Assembly (NCBI GenBank): GCA_033807775.1
Contig: CM066312.1
Location: forward strand, 26,509,696 to 26,573,695
Direction: 5' to 3'
Source: Saussurea involucrata
Lineage: Eukaryota > Streptophyta > Magnoliopsida > Asterales > Asteraceae
Length of the DNA: 64,000 nucleotides
The position numbers and the translations under genes are program-made. Positions 22,366-33,382 of the stretch are shown piece after piece (position 1 is the stretch's first letter; each line of letters begins with the position of its first letter). The notes beneath the pieces are model-generated. The model made no database searches. It had not been told where the DNA came from and saw nothing but the letters and a program-made list of their open reading frames with translations.

Positions 22366-24470
22366 TTAAATTAAAGGAGGAGCATCCGTCACGTTCATGC
22401 CCGAAGTCCCGTCCTGAAGGCTTTCGCCCGCCACCTCCTCCTCAGCATCCTTCTCATCGTCCGAGTCAAGATCTCTCTCGGTCCCAACACCATTCAGATA
22501 GATGTCCAACTCCTCCTTCGCCGAAGCAAGAGGATCTTTCCCCAGCAAATGTCGTCGCATGATCGCCGCCCGAGCAGTCAGACGAGCTATGGCAAAAACT
22601 GACTTACCCTCGTCCTTTACAGCTTGCACTTCTTTCTCCAAACTCTCTACCTTGGATTTATAATCCTCAGCCTCTTTTGAAACAGCGACCAAGGATTCCT
22701 TAATCTTTTCCATCTCCTCCCTTTGTTCAGCAGTCATGGTCAAGGATTCCGTCAGACGATGACTAAGATCTTCCTTGGCAAAATGATTGATCTTCAAATG
22801 TTCTAAAGAATCGTCGAGTCGCTTCGAAAAATCCTCAGCACGACTTATAGAGGCACTCGCTCTGTCCAGCGCCGCTTTCTCTCTTTCACGTGCAGCGGAC
22901 AAGAGATCTTTCACCTTCGTCGATCCACTTCGCGAGGCCAAAGAAGCCTGAAGTGCCTGCAAAAACATCATCAGTGGACCACGACAACGACAACGAAAAC
23001 GACAACGACAACGAAATCTGGGCCTAGACAAACTAAGTCTTGAAAGAAAGACTTACCATGAATGACAAGCCGGCTATATGGGCACCCGTCTCCTCGATAG
23101 GAAACCCCTCAAAACGTTCCCTGAAAGATGGAAGCGGGAATTTATCCAGGTGAGGGAACAGGTTCGTCCCGTCTAGGACATCACCTGTCATAAAGTCCGA
23201 GGGCAGCGAAAAGTTGACCGTCGTGACCTTCTCCCCTCCCGTCGAATGATCCTCGCCCTTGTCGGCTGACAAAGGATTCAACGCGGCAGACGGGGACTTC
23301 ACCGTTTCCGCCGGAGGCGCATAATTGATAGGTGTCGCTGCAATCACCTTCTTAGGCGATCCGACCCCTACCTTCTCAGGTGAAAGGACTCTCGACGAGT
23401 CATTAACCCCAGCCGACGACTTCCTCGGAGTCGTCGTCCTGGTCTTCTTCGGAATTTCAGGACCAGCAGACATGGCTTTTAGCCTCCTCTCCCTGCCCTG
23501 ACGAGCACACTCCAGCTCAGCTGCTCTCTTAGCAGAAACCTTCAACACTTTAGGTTGAGATTCTCCTGGAAAAAAGGAATGTCATAAAGCACACAAAGGA
23601 AAAAGACTCGAAGTAACATAGGAAGAAAAAGTAAGTAAAACTTACCCGTCATCCCTCTCCTTCCTCTCGACTTATCTTCTTCCTCTTCTCTTCCTTTCTC
23701 TTCACACTTCTCCCCCTGATTATTTCCTGAAGATTCTAAATCGTCGTCATCCGCCGTATGTCGCACGACGAAAGACCTCTCGACGACGCTAAATTCTAAA
23801 AACGAATTGATCTTCGCTTGAGAGTTAGCGTCTGGCTTCACGACCTCGAATTTTATGGCTGCCAACATACAAAAAATAAGTTAAAAATCATATATAAATC
23901 ATCTACAGCGCACGACAGATGAAATAACGAGGCTCACCCGACGTATTACGGCTCGTCCTAATCCACTCACTCTCAGAGTCAAGGGACAATTTACGCACGA
24001 AAACATATCGAGACTTCCACCCACGGTCGTTCACACCCGTTCCTAAGACCAAAACGCGATCGCCCTTGAATCTAGAATGTAAACTACATCGATGACATCT
24101 GTCCATCTTGGCTTGATAAGCCGAGAGGAGGTCCTGTACATTCATGGGAGTATCCCATTTCTTAGTAGCACGCTCGATCACTCGTACGACTCGCCAGAAC
24201 TGGGGCATCAACTGACTCGGTGCCAAGTCAAACTCTAACATAAACGCCTTGACAGAGGAGAAAAAGGCCATTCGAAACCTATCTTAAACGGGTATTCATA
24301 GATTACGATGTACCCCTCGGGACACTCGTTCGATCGGATCTGGCCTGGACGGATCAATTCGACCCACACATGAATTTTCGCTAAAGTCCCGGAGGTCCGA
24401 TGACTCTTGAATAACACTTCCAGGATCCCTCGACATTTCTAAACAAAATTTACAGAAGTCAGAGAAATCG
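22366..24470 (-). pseudogene. Family B antisense gene, copy 2 (four exons)
   Basis: Same gene as 16430-18535 and the clearest copy for splicing. Exon 1 ends at 23938 (GTGAG donor). Exon 2 is 23646-23858. Exon 3 is 23057-23565. Exon 4 is 22366-22956. Every intron has GT and AG at its ends. The protein combines a PF04195-like N-terminal region (MPQFWRVVRVIE), an acidic/basic exon 2, a Ser/Pro-rich exon 3 and a long coiled coil in exon 4 with a DSDDEKDAEEE tail. Here the TAG of copy 1 is CAG, but a small deletion near 24250 shifts the frame of exon 1. Damage at different points in the two copies suggests both derive from an intact gene. I do not know its role. Confidence 0.75.
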
Positions 24471-24654
24471 TACCTTACTTATAGGCGCATTAACCCTCGA
24501 AGAAACCTAACCAGGTCAGAGATTTTCACAAGTTCGGAAGATATCAGACAAAGAATGGCAAGGAAATCACAGCACAAACTCTTCAAGGGCGAAATAAGGA
24601 AATGATCCGTCAACATCCCTATTTAGACCGAAAAACATGGTTGGATCGAATCCC

Positions 24655-25781
24655 TGGATAACTGCCGCGCATCCCCGTCCTTTCGTATGACCACAGGGAT
24701 CGTCGACACCTGTCCTCGACAGCTGGTAAGCATCATCGTGTGTCAGTATGACGTCACGACCTCGTTCTCCTTTCGACTTCTCGTTCAGTTAGAAACGGTG
24801 TCTAGCTCCAAGGCGATTGAGGTAATTTCTAACTCTTGTTTTATTTCCTATGCGCCTGATTGACAAAATTTAAAACTTAAATTTGAAATTCAATTTTCAA
24901 ATTTTGGGGGCAACCTGTTTGGGCAAAAAATCACGTCGTACGACCACGACGAGAGCAGGTAAATCGCACGTCATAAGTAACATCTTGTATTAAGATAAAG
25001 TCCCGTCAAAGACCATAAAGACCTCTGTCGTCCACTGTAAAAGGTAAGTCGAGATATCCTAGCGACGCTCGACCATAATGTCGTACGTCCCGCATGACCA
25101 ACGCGTAAGGACTTGCGACCTTAACCAGACTAACGTTCACTTAACCGTTATGTTTAAGTATTTAATGCAGGAGTCCAAGTCATTAAGGAGCAACGGCTAT
25201 AACCGACGTATTCATTAAACAGCAGGCGACCGTAACGGACGAAGACCATTACTCCGGCAACCGTTTCCAACCGTTGCAGCCATTAACGAAGCATTAAAGG
25301 AGGAAGTTAAGGACATGGAGACTATAAATAAGCAAGTTCAAGCCTCATTCAGGGGACCTGCTCACAGACGAATTCTATAGTCCTCTACAGCGAATTGAAG
25401 AAGTATTCCGAAGAATCAACTCTCGACAACAGCCCTCGACCAGAAGTTCACACTTTGTATTCACACACGACAAACACCTGTTTTTACATCCAAACACTTG
25501 TACTTTACATTTCGAAGTATTTCCTTCATTTGTATTGTAATCATCGTACGACCGACGCCAGTACCAAGGACGTCGCCCCTGATTGGCGACCATAGTGCAG
25601 CGACGACACCCCTTGTCGTCCGCAGGTTTTTTCCTCGATTGAGGTTTTTCCTGCGTCATCAAATCCCTTGTCTCGTTTATTTTTTCCCTCGTCGCACGTC
25701 TCGTCGAAAGATTGTTTCTTTAGTTGATTAAGTCCACATCGACCTTAAGTTGTCCCTTTGGTGCGATTTTTGGCATTAACA
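24655..25781 (+). repeat. Family B LTR 3 (shared)
   Basis: A 1127-bp LTR with the same ends as LTRs 1 and 2. It differs from them by a small deletion near 24800 (CGGTGTCTAGC where they read CGGACCAGTCTAGC). Confidence 0.88.
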
Positions 25782-25883
25782 GTTTGGCGCCATCCGTGGG
25801 ACCTCATCTAGAGAAAATCCTCGACGAACGTGCACCCTACTAACAGTTTCTTGGAGTTTTTTCTGCTCTCTATTACAGGAACA

Positions 25884-26562
25884 ATGGAAGCCTCTGGAAA
25901 TCCGCAGCAAGCTGTTGCTCAGATGTTTCAGGAGCTCGAAGTCGCCAGGAATCAGCTCAATGCAATGGCAGAGCAGAATCGCAGAGCAGCTGAGGAGATC
26001 GCGCGGTTAAGAAATCCTCTTGGGCCTCAAAATGGTCCTAGGCCGTTCGTGCAGAACCCAACTCCAAGATCGTTCGACCAGAATGGCCCCAGACCATTTG
26101 TCCCGAATCCAGGTTCATCCGCGCAGAATCAGCATCCAGGCCCGTTCATGCAGAATCAACTGCCAGGGTCGTTCAACCCAAATCCTCAGTTTGGGACAGT
26201 TCCTCCTCAGCACATAAGGCCACCACCCGTGAATAATGGGTCTCAACCATTACAAGGATCGCAACCTTTCCATTAGGGACCACCATCGTTTCAGAATGGA
26301 CCGCAACAATTCCAATATGGATCGCGGCCATATACTGTTCCGTTCAACGGGGACACCAATGGTTCGTCGCATGGTAATGGCACTAGTCCACGGACCAATC
26401 CCTCGACAGGGGCAAATCCTTATCTTAACGATCCCATCGCCCAGCGTTTGAAGATGTTAGAAGACCAAAATGAGTGCGTCCTGTCCTTGCTCGCCAAGTT
26501 GCCTGGGGCAGCCGTGCCTATCGACGTCGAGCCTCGCTCGGGTTATCAGGCGTCGCCCTTCA
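25884..26562 (+). pseudogene. Family B gag, copy 3 (truncated)
   Basis: This is the N-terminal third of the Tat-type Gag (MEASGNPQQAVAQ...), covering the helix and the Pro/Gln-rich linker. There is an in-frame TAG at 26274-26276. Just before the gag domain, at CGCCCTTCAT, the sequence switches abruptly to family A LTR. The join shows a two-base overlap (AT) shared by both partners, typical of a deletion by illegitimate recombination. Confidence 0.85.
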
Positions 26563-27141
26563 TGTGGTAGGAACGTGATGACGTGTTTATAAATGACAAT
26601 ATGATATATTGAGATATATATATTGTGTTTATATAAATATTGTACTACACGAGTGCACTTTGGCCGAACTATGCCGGCGGAGTATTGGCTGTACAGAGGG
26701 ACAGCGGTGTTGGCTGTAATTTTCGTACAGCGGAGTAAATAGATTAGTTGGCTTGCAACCAATTAATTTGGCCATGTGAAGGAAGAGTTGTACACGATGC
26801 ACGAGTTTTGCTTGGTATTTAAATACTTATTGTATATGTGTGTTTTTACAAAAAGGGTTACTAAACTGACAGTGATTATCTCATTAGAGCGTTTGGTCTA
26901 ACCCTTATTTTGTTTTCAAAAATATGTATTCCAGGTCATGGAACTTTTAATAGCAAAGGGAAGGATAAAGTGTAGGATGCAGTTGATAGCTGACGAAGAT
27001 TAGGAAATGCTTATGTTTTGTATTGTATAGTTTTGAGACTATGGGATCGTACGTGATTTATTATGTATCTTTTGCTATGAATGTAATGATATTATGCAAT
27101 ATTTGTTATTTGTTGAATGTTTGGGAAACCGGGTCGTTACA
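26562..27141 (+). repeat. Family A LTR 3, right part
   Basis: It resumes the family A LTR at the position equal to about 1774 in LTR 1 and runs to the GGTCGTTACA end at 27141. No primer site follows, so this is the right edge of the family A array. The first flanking bases are TAGCA. Confidence 0.85.
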
Positions 27142-27146
27142 TAGCA

Positions 27147-27395
27147 TGGTTTTTATCCCGAAGGTGGCTGCTTTCTTGCAGGATGTTTTTTGGAGTATTT
27201 TCTGGCATTTGTTTTTGGCTATTCCGTTTTTTAGCTTAGTGTATTCCGTTAGCCTGTGTTTGTTTTGGCTTCTTGTTGCTTGGTATGGGGTGGTGACCAA
27301 GTTTTTTTTCTTCTTTGTTGTTTGGTTTGGACCTTGGCTTTTGCCGTTTTGTCTTTTGCATTTATAAAATTGCCTGGATTATTCCTCTAAAAAAA
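27147..27395 (+). mobile_element. Probable LINE 3' end
   Basis: T- and G-rich sequence ending CCTCTAAAAAAA. It resembles in style the 3' UTR of the LINE at 28338 (runs of TTTGTTTTGGCTT) but is not a close match. No target duplication was seen. Confidence 0.45.
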
Positions 27396-27797
27396 CTATG
27401 AACTCAGATTCAAAATCCAAGTTTTTCCTCAAATCGATTCCAAACTCTTTGAAACTTGGTATGGTAGTGCGCGAGATGTACTTGAACACTTTTAGTTCTT
27501 GGTGTATGGCCAAGAAACCAACAGAACACAAAATTTAATGCCAAAACAGTACGTAGAAAGCTTTTTCACGAAAAAACAACAATCTAACAATCTAGTTCGA
27601 ACTCTGATGAATTGGCGGAATCAATTCACTCAGAATCACTCCAGGAACAAAACTGAATCAATCCTAATCCATCTAGAACATAGAATCGATCCAAATCAAT
27701 GAAAATCGTCCTAAAGTGTCGAACTCTAAAAAATAGCTTAAACTCGTGAAAACTATGTGTAATCTGATCTGATTGCTTGCTCTGAAACCAATTGTGA
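27396..27797 (-). other. Leader of an LTR element (minus strand)
   Basis: Read on the minus strand from 27797, TTGGTTTCAGAGCAAGC follows the miniature LTR end after a few bases and looks like a degenerate initiator-Met primer site. The rest is non-coding leader-like sequence. Confidence 0.4.
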
Positions 27798-28200
27798 TGT
27801 AACATCCCAGGCCAACCGTAGCAGATATTGTTCGCTTTGTCCACACACCTGGACTCACGGTTTTAAAACGCGTCTAATAGAGGAGGTATCAAGTCCTTTA
27901 TAAGGCAACTTTTGTTCCCCTCCCCAACCAATGTGGGATTTTACAATCCACCCCCCTTGGGAGCCCAACGTCCTCGCTGGCACAATAGTCCGGTTGCCAG
28001 CTCTGATACCATCTGTAACATCTCAGGCCAACCGTACCAGATATTGTCCGCTAAGTCCACACCTGGACTCATGGTTTTAAAATGCGTCTGATAGGGGTGG
28101 TATCAAGTTCCTATTAGAAGGCAACCTTTGTTCCCCTCCCCAACCAATGTGGGATCTTACAATCCACCCCACTTGGGAGCCCAACGTCCTCGCTGGCACA
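27798..28200 (-). mobile_element. Miniature LTR element (TRIM/SMART type), 403 bp
   Basis: Two 187-bp LTRs (27798-27984 and 28014-28200) begin TGTGCCAGCGAGGACG and end GATGTTACA on the minus strand. They flank only 29 bp of internal sequence (27985-28013). That internal part contains TGGTATCAGAGC, the initiator-Met primer site, two bases from the LTR end, and no obvious polypurine tract. Part of a second internal unit (GGAACCGAACCGG) continues at 28201-28213, and another primer-like site lies at the other end, so units may be chained. Closely similar LTRs occur in many dicots (from memory). There is no coding capacity. Confidence 0.75.
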
Positions 28201-28213
28201 CCGGTTCGGTTCC

Positions 28214-28337
28214 GGGGATGATAAAAAAATTCACAGTCATAATCTTTCAGCAACTCCATCTACCTTTGTTGTTTCGTATGCAGTTCCTTTTGATTGAACA
28301 AATAATTTAGACTCTTGTGATCAGCAAAGATTTGGAA
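28214..28337 (-). pseudogene. Ty3/gypsy RNase H fragment, C-terminal half
   Basis: The minus strand reads KFQIFADHKSLNYLFNQKEL, then MELLKDYDCEFFYHP, the second half of a gypsy RNase H domain just after reverse transcriptase. One stop (TAG) stands where Trp is usual. The first half of the same domain lies at 31182-31340 on the same strand, so the LINE between them split one domain. Confidence 0.8.
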
Positions 28338-30770
28338 CTTCACCCGTCTAATCCGTTGCTACAAGAAGACCTTGCTTTTGTGCTTTCGGCCTTTCAGGAA
28401 GCCTTATATGTCGAAGAGGCGAATTATCGACAACGTGCAAAAATACGCTGGCTTGCGGAGGGAGATGCCAATACCTCGTTTTTCCATAATGTGGTTAAGG
28501 AAAGGAGGACCACTAATCGAATTGATGCAGTAATGGATATAAATGGGCAGGTGGTAAGTGGCCCGGTTTTGAAAATGTGTTTGTCGAACATTTCCAAGGG
28601 ATTCTGGGGGGAATTGATGTTAATGTTAATCCCATCCTTCCGCCGGATCTGTTTGTGCATAAATTATCCATTGAGGACGCTAACTTTATGATCAGACCTA
28701 TAACGAAAGATGAGGTCAAACGAGCAATGTTTGATATTGGAGATGATCGTGCCCCATGATCTGATGGGTTTACGTCTAAATTTTTTAAAGCATCGTGGGA
28801 TATTGTGGGAAAGGATGTAGAGTTGGCTGTCCAGGATTTCTTTTATCGTGGGCGTATGGTGAGAGAGCTTAACCATACGGCTATATGTCTTATACCGAAG
28901 TCGCCAAATGCATTTCGGGTCACGTAATTCAGGCCAATTTTCTTATGTAATGTGCTTTATAAGTGTATTACTAAGATTATTTCATGGCGGCTCAAGGATT
29001 TTCTTGATCAACTGGTGAGTCCGAATCAATCGGCTTTCATCCTTGGCCGAAGGATTACGGATAATATTCTTATGGCTCATGAGTTGGTGGCGGGATATGG
29101 TAGTGAAAATGGGCCCCCTCGTTGTTCATTTAAAATTGATATTCAGAAAGCTTATGATTCAGTTGATTGGAGGTTTCTTTCATTGGTTTTGCAAGGCATG
29201 GGGTTTCATCCTATTATGCATCACTGGATTTTGGAAGTTGTGTCTACTACATCATATTCGGTGACCGTTAATGGCCAATCGCATGGTTTCTTTAAGGGTG
29301 CGAGGGGAATTCGGCAAGGATGTCCTTTATCACCATATCTCTTCACGTTGGTCATGGAGGCGTTTACTTGCTTTCTTAGGCGACGGATTAATGAATCACC
29401 GGATTTTCGGTTTCATAAGGGATGTTCTCGGTTATCTCTTACTCATCTCTGTTTTGCGGATGATTTGATGGTCTTTACTAGAGGTGATGTTTCTTCAGTT
29501 CAGGTTTTAAAGCATGCGTTGGATGATTTTGCAAAGGTCTCGGGTCTAACTCAGAGCATGGCTAAAAGCTCGGTATATTTCTCCAATGTTGAACTGGAGG
29601 TTATGGAGAGTATTACGGTTGTTTTACCTTTCCTGCAGGGGAGTCTTCCTTTTCGGTATTTGGGTGTGCCGTTGTCATCCAAATGTCTTAGGGTGGCTGA
29701 TTTTGCTCCCCTTTTTGCTAAGGTACGTGCTAGAATCTTAAATTGGAAAGCTAAATTCCTTTCTTTTGGTGGAAGATTGCAGCTCATTAAATCGGTTCTG
29801 GAGTCACTCCAGCTCTACTGGATGATGGTGTTTACGGTCCCGGCATCGGTGTTTCAAGTTTTGGAGAAGCTTTTTCATGATTTCTTATGGACGCAAGGTG
29901 AGCCATCAAGGGGTAAGATACATGTGGCTTGGGATGATGTTTGCAAGCCTAAGAAGATGGGTGGCTTGGGTCTTAAACGGTTGGGTCTTTGGAACCGGTC
30001 TCTTCTCACGGCACATGTTTGGGATATATTGAGAAGACGGAATTCCATCTGGGTGTCTTGGATTTATCATTATAGACTTCGTGATGCTTCGTTTTGGAAT
30101 GTGGCACCGACAACAAATTCTACTTGGATTTGGCGCCGATTATTAGCATTGCGTGAGTCTATACGGCCTTTTTTCTGCATGTTGTTGGTAACGGTATGAC
30201 AACAAACGCATGGGAGGATAAGTGGTTGGATCTTGGCCACTTATCCAGATTTCTATCATACCGGATTATTCATTCAGGGGGTTTTACGAGACTAAGTACG
30301 GTTGCGGAGGTGGTAGAGTCGATCCAAGGTTGGCCTCCAGATTGGGTAGATCGATGCTCGGATTTGACTTCTTCTCCGTTTCCGGCTTTGTACCAAGCTG
30401 TCCGGGACCGAGTTATGTGGATTAATAGGCCAAACATCCCGGTGCCTTTTAGGGTGTCCGGATGCGGCTTCCAACGCACGATCGTATGCAAAGTTGGCGT
30501 GATGATGGGTTGTTATGTAGTTTATGTAATCAATGCATGGATTCTCACAACCATTTGTTCTTTGATTGCATGTTCTCGGCTCGTGTGTGGAGTGCTATTA
30601 AGACTGATTTGCAAGCACCTAATATTCCACATGTTTGGGATGATATTTAGGAGGCCATTAATCAGAAAAGGTGGCAGCCAAGGGATTTTCGGACAAAGCT
30701 TATTTTTGCAGCAACAGTTTATTTTCTATGGCAAGAGCGGAATAATAGGCTTTTTCGGATAAGAGGCGAA
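28338..30770 (+). pseudogene. LINE ORF2: reverse transcriptase and zf-RVT
   Basis: This is the polymerase that would copy LINE RNA at a nicked target. The linker motif AKIRWLAEGDANTSFFH opens it, followed by a frameshift near 28580, in-frame stops at about 28757 (DRAP*SDGF) and 28925 (RVT*FRPI), then a long open RT frame (28952-30199). That frame contains KIDIQKAYDSVDW, GIRQGCPLSPYLF and the catalytic FADDLMVF. A frame break near 30190 precedes the C-terminal zf-RVT domain (RLPTHDRMQSW, C-X2-C, DSHNHLFFDC) at about 30462-30650. The domain order is normal for plant L1 but the endonuclease is missing. It is inactive. Confidence 0.85.
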
Positions 30771-31176
30771 CGGCTGATCAATTATTCTCAGAAATCAAGA
30801 AGGTGGTGTTCCTTCGTGTTGCTGGATTGGTGGTTCATGTTCCTACGGCTAGGAGAGATGGTGGCCGAAGATTTTCAGCTTGAAGATGGAGTGCTCGGTT
30901 TGCTTGTGGGATGCTCGGGTTTGGGTTTTTAGAGTTTTGGTTTTTATCTTCTCGATGTTAGTTGGCTCTAAAAATCTTTGTTTGTTTTGGCTTTTGGTGG
31001 CTTGGTATTTTTTGAGTTGTAATTTATTCTGTTTAGTGAAGTTTTCTCCCACTTTTAGGGTCTGTCCTTTATGGTGGGAGTGCTTCTTCGTTGGGAGGGA
31101 GTCCCTCGCCATGTAGGTGTATTTTTTTCTTTTTCGTAATATATTGCCAGGAGTGCCGCCTCATTTCCCAAAAAAA
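28338..31176 (+). mobile_element. 5'-truncated L1-type LINE
   Basis: A 2.84-kb LINE fragment lacking ORF1 and the endonuclease. It holds the endonuclease-RT linker, reverse transcriptase, the zf-RVT zinc domain, a 3' UTR and a short poly(A) tail (ending 31176). It interrupts a gypsy RNase H domain. I see no target duplication. Comparing the two flanks with ordinary RNase H suggests that roughly nine bases of target were lost instead. Confidence 0.8.
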
Positions 31177-31181
31177 AGTAG

Positions 31182-31340
31182 TGTCTCTAGATTTTCAATG
31201 CAAACACCATCGCTTCCAACTCCAAGTCATGCGTTGGATATCGCTTCTCGTGATCCTTTAACTGACGAGAGGCATATGCTATAACTTTCCCTTGTTGCAT
31301 TAATACACAACCAAGTCCTAACTTGGATGCATCACTAACC
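31182..31340 (-). pseudogene. Ty3/gypsy RNase H fragment, N-terminal half
   Basis: The minus strand reads DASKLGLGCVLMQQGKVIAY, ASRQLKDHEKRYPTHDLELE, then AMVFALKI followed by a stop (TAG, usually Trp) and RHY. This is the start of the RNase H domain including the catalytic Asp of the DAS motif and the ELE glutamate. It continues at 28337 on the far side of the LINE. Confidence 0.85.
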
Positions 31341-31346
31341 CCAACC

Positions 31347-31548
31347 TTTTCAAGGTGATTCTGACCCAGTGAAGGTAATGAGGTGGATACGAGAGACAGA
31401 AGTCGTATTCAAAATCAGCAAATGTGCAGAAGAAGACAAGGTGACATATGGGTTGGCGATGCTCAAATCAGAAGCCCTTTCTTGGTTGGAAATAGTCTCT
31501 AACTTAAGAGGGGACGAGGCGGTGACAAGAATCAAATGGGATGATACA
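31347..31548 (+). pseudogene. Ty3/gypsy gag fragment
   Basis: It encodes DPVKVMRWIRETEVVFKISK and CAEEDKVTYGLAMLKSEALS, clearly related to the family A Gag (DPVKAMRWLKEIEAIFKISK). It lies in the opposite direction to the adjoining RNase H fragment, so the join near 31346 is a rearrangement. A miniature LTR follows. Confidence 0.75.
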
Positions 31549-31763
31549 GATGGTATTAGAGCCGGGAACCGGACTGGTGTGCCAGCGAGGACGTTGGGCT
31601 TCCATGAGGGTGGATTGTAAGATCTCACATTGGTTGGGGAGGGGAACAAAGGTTGCCTTATAAGAGGGACTTGATACCTCCCCTATCAGACGCGTTTTAA
31701 AACCGTGAGTCTAGGTGTGGACAAAGCGGAAAATATCTGGTACGGTTGGCTTGGGATGTTACA
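31549..31763 (+). repeat. Miniature LTR with primer site, third copy
   Basis: TGGTATTAGAGCCGGG (primer-like) plus 13 bases, then a 186-bp LTR (31578-31763) from TGTGCCAGCG to GATGTTACA, matching 27798-28200 but on the plus strand. It is one 29+187 unit with no partner LTR. Confidence 0.7.
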
Positions 31764-31980
31764 TGTGATCTCGGAGACAAGTAATCAATAACACAATAGT
31801 ATGCCAAGCGTCATCCCTCGTCTCCAAATGTGTAAATACAATATGTAGAGAGAGTTTACAATGAAGAGCTAAGCATGAACTCATTAGGAAATAAGCTAAC
31901 AAGAACTATTTATACCTATTCTATGATATTACAAAATAGTTCCCTCAACTTGATACAATCATATATTTTTGGCACTAACA
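31764..31980 (-). repeat. Possible solo LTR
   Basis: 217 bp bounded by TGTGATCTC and GGCACTAACA (TG...CA). On the minus strand it begins TGTTAGTGCC and contains GTATAAATAG, a good TATA box. It directly abuts the preceding miniature LTR. No target duplication was found. Confidence 0.4.
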
Positions 31981-32052
31981 GTTTTTGAGCGTGCACAATT
32001 CTACTTCTAATCGAAGTTTGTATTAATGATCATTTTAATATTTTAGGTAACG

Positions 32053-33382
32053 ATGGATGCATTGGAGTATATTGGTTGGAATGAATCATCTAGTGACAGA
32101 GCAAAAAGACTAAGGATTAAAGATTTTGAAGAAAAGGGAAGACGATATAGGAGAAAAACTAAGAATTTAGAAGAGGAGAAATATATGCATCAGCAGTATT
32201 TGGAACAACTTAGAGATGAAATGAAAAGAGTAGAAGATACCTTTAAGCCTAAACTTCTTCAAGTGTTTGAGAAGAAAAGAAAATAATCGGAGGAGTTGTG
32301 GAGAGATGAAATAAGATCTTTAGTAACAAACAATCAACATCTTCAACAACGGATCTCTGAACTGAAGAAAGACGATGATACAAAGAAACTTGGAGAAAAA
32401 ACAAAAGTTGTGGAGGATGAAAACTTTGAATTGAAAAGAAAATTTTATGAGTTTGAAAAGAACTTTGCAAAGGACAGAGAAGAATTTGAAAAAGAAAGAA
32501 ATACTTTTACAACCGAAAGAAAAGTTTTTATACAAAAGTTTTCTGATTTTTCAAGAAAAATTATGGAGGAAAAGAAAGTTGTTGAGCTTAAATGTTTTAA
32601 CTTTGAAAGCAAGTTGCGGACATTGAAAAGGTTTTGACAACTGAAAGAGAAAAGTTCGAAATTGAACGAAAATCTATCGATGCAAAGAATGTTGAGCTTT
32701 CATTGAAGATATATGATTTGGAAAAGTTGTTAGAAAGTGAAAGAAAAGCTTTTGATGACTAAAACAACATTTTTGAGAAAGAGAATATCGGAGTTTTCAC
32801 TGATATGTCCAATAAGAGTAAGAGTTTGGAAAAGGATTTTGTGCTTGAAATAAAATACTTCGAGGCTGAGATCTTCAAAAGAAATTTAATTTGTTATCTA
32901 AAGAAAGAAGTGTGTTGTTTACCAAAGTTAAAGTACTTGAAGACAAAAATTTTAAAGTTGAGTTGTCTGAACAAACAAGTCATGATACTATTGTTCAGTC
33001 TCCATATAATGACTCAACTGATTCTGTTTTCATGTAAAATTGCTTCAAGTTCACTTCCAAAAAATATTTCATCAAAGATTTCTTGTAAATCAATTGGTTT
33101 TTCAAAGGATCAGATTTTTCCTTCTAATCTTTTCAACAATCCTCTGTTTGATAATTTACATAATAGTTTTTTTAAGCCTGAAGAAAATCCTGATTTTAAA
33201 GGGGTGAAAATGGTTTGGATAGTGAAATGATCTACTCCTGAAAAAGATGTTCCAAAATCACCTGATCCTGAATCCAATGCCAATAAAAACAATGATTTTC
33301 AAGGCAAGTCATTTCATAAATCTGATGTTGTTTATTATGTCAATCATTTGCTCAGGTTAGCTCAATAGAAGATTTGTTGTCC
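32053..33382 (+). pseudogene. Decayed copia gag coiled-coil fragment
   Basis: A series of broken frames encodes a Lys/Glu-rich coiled coil (for example FSRKIMEEKKVVELKCFNFE) followed by Ser/Asn-rich sequence. This resembles the C-terminal Gag region of large SIRE-type copia elements as I remember them. Stops and frameshifts occur at about 32284, 32637 and 32760. After the Harbinger insertion the same region continues at 35489-35576 (MVGPKFCWVPKST), a linker seen before copia proteases. The polymerase is not present. The assignment is by resemblance only. Confidence 0.5.

Noticed and set aside
27023..27367. 114-codon hydrophobic ORF
   Set aside because: It spans the end of a family A LTR and a T-rich LINE 3' end, so the hydrophobicity comes from T-rich codons.
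28077..28259. 60-codon minus-strand ORF beginning MELLKDYDC
   Set aside because: It is a chance fusion of an RNase H fragment with the miniature LTR, not a new gene.
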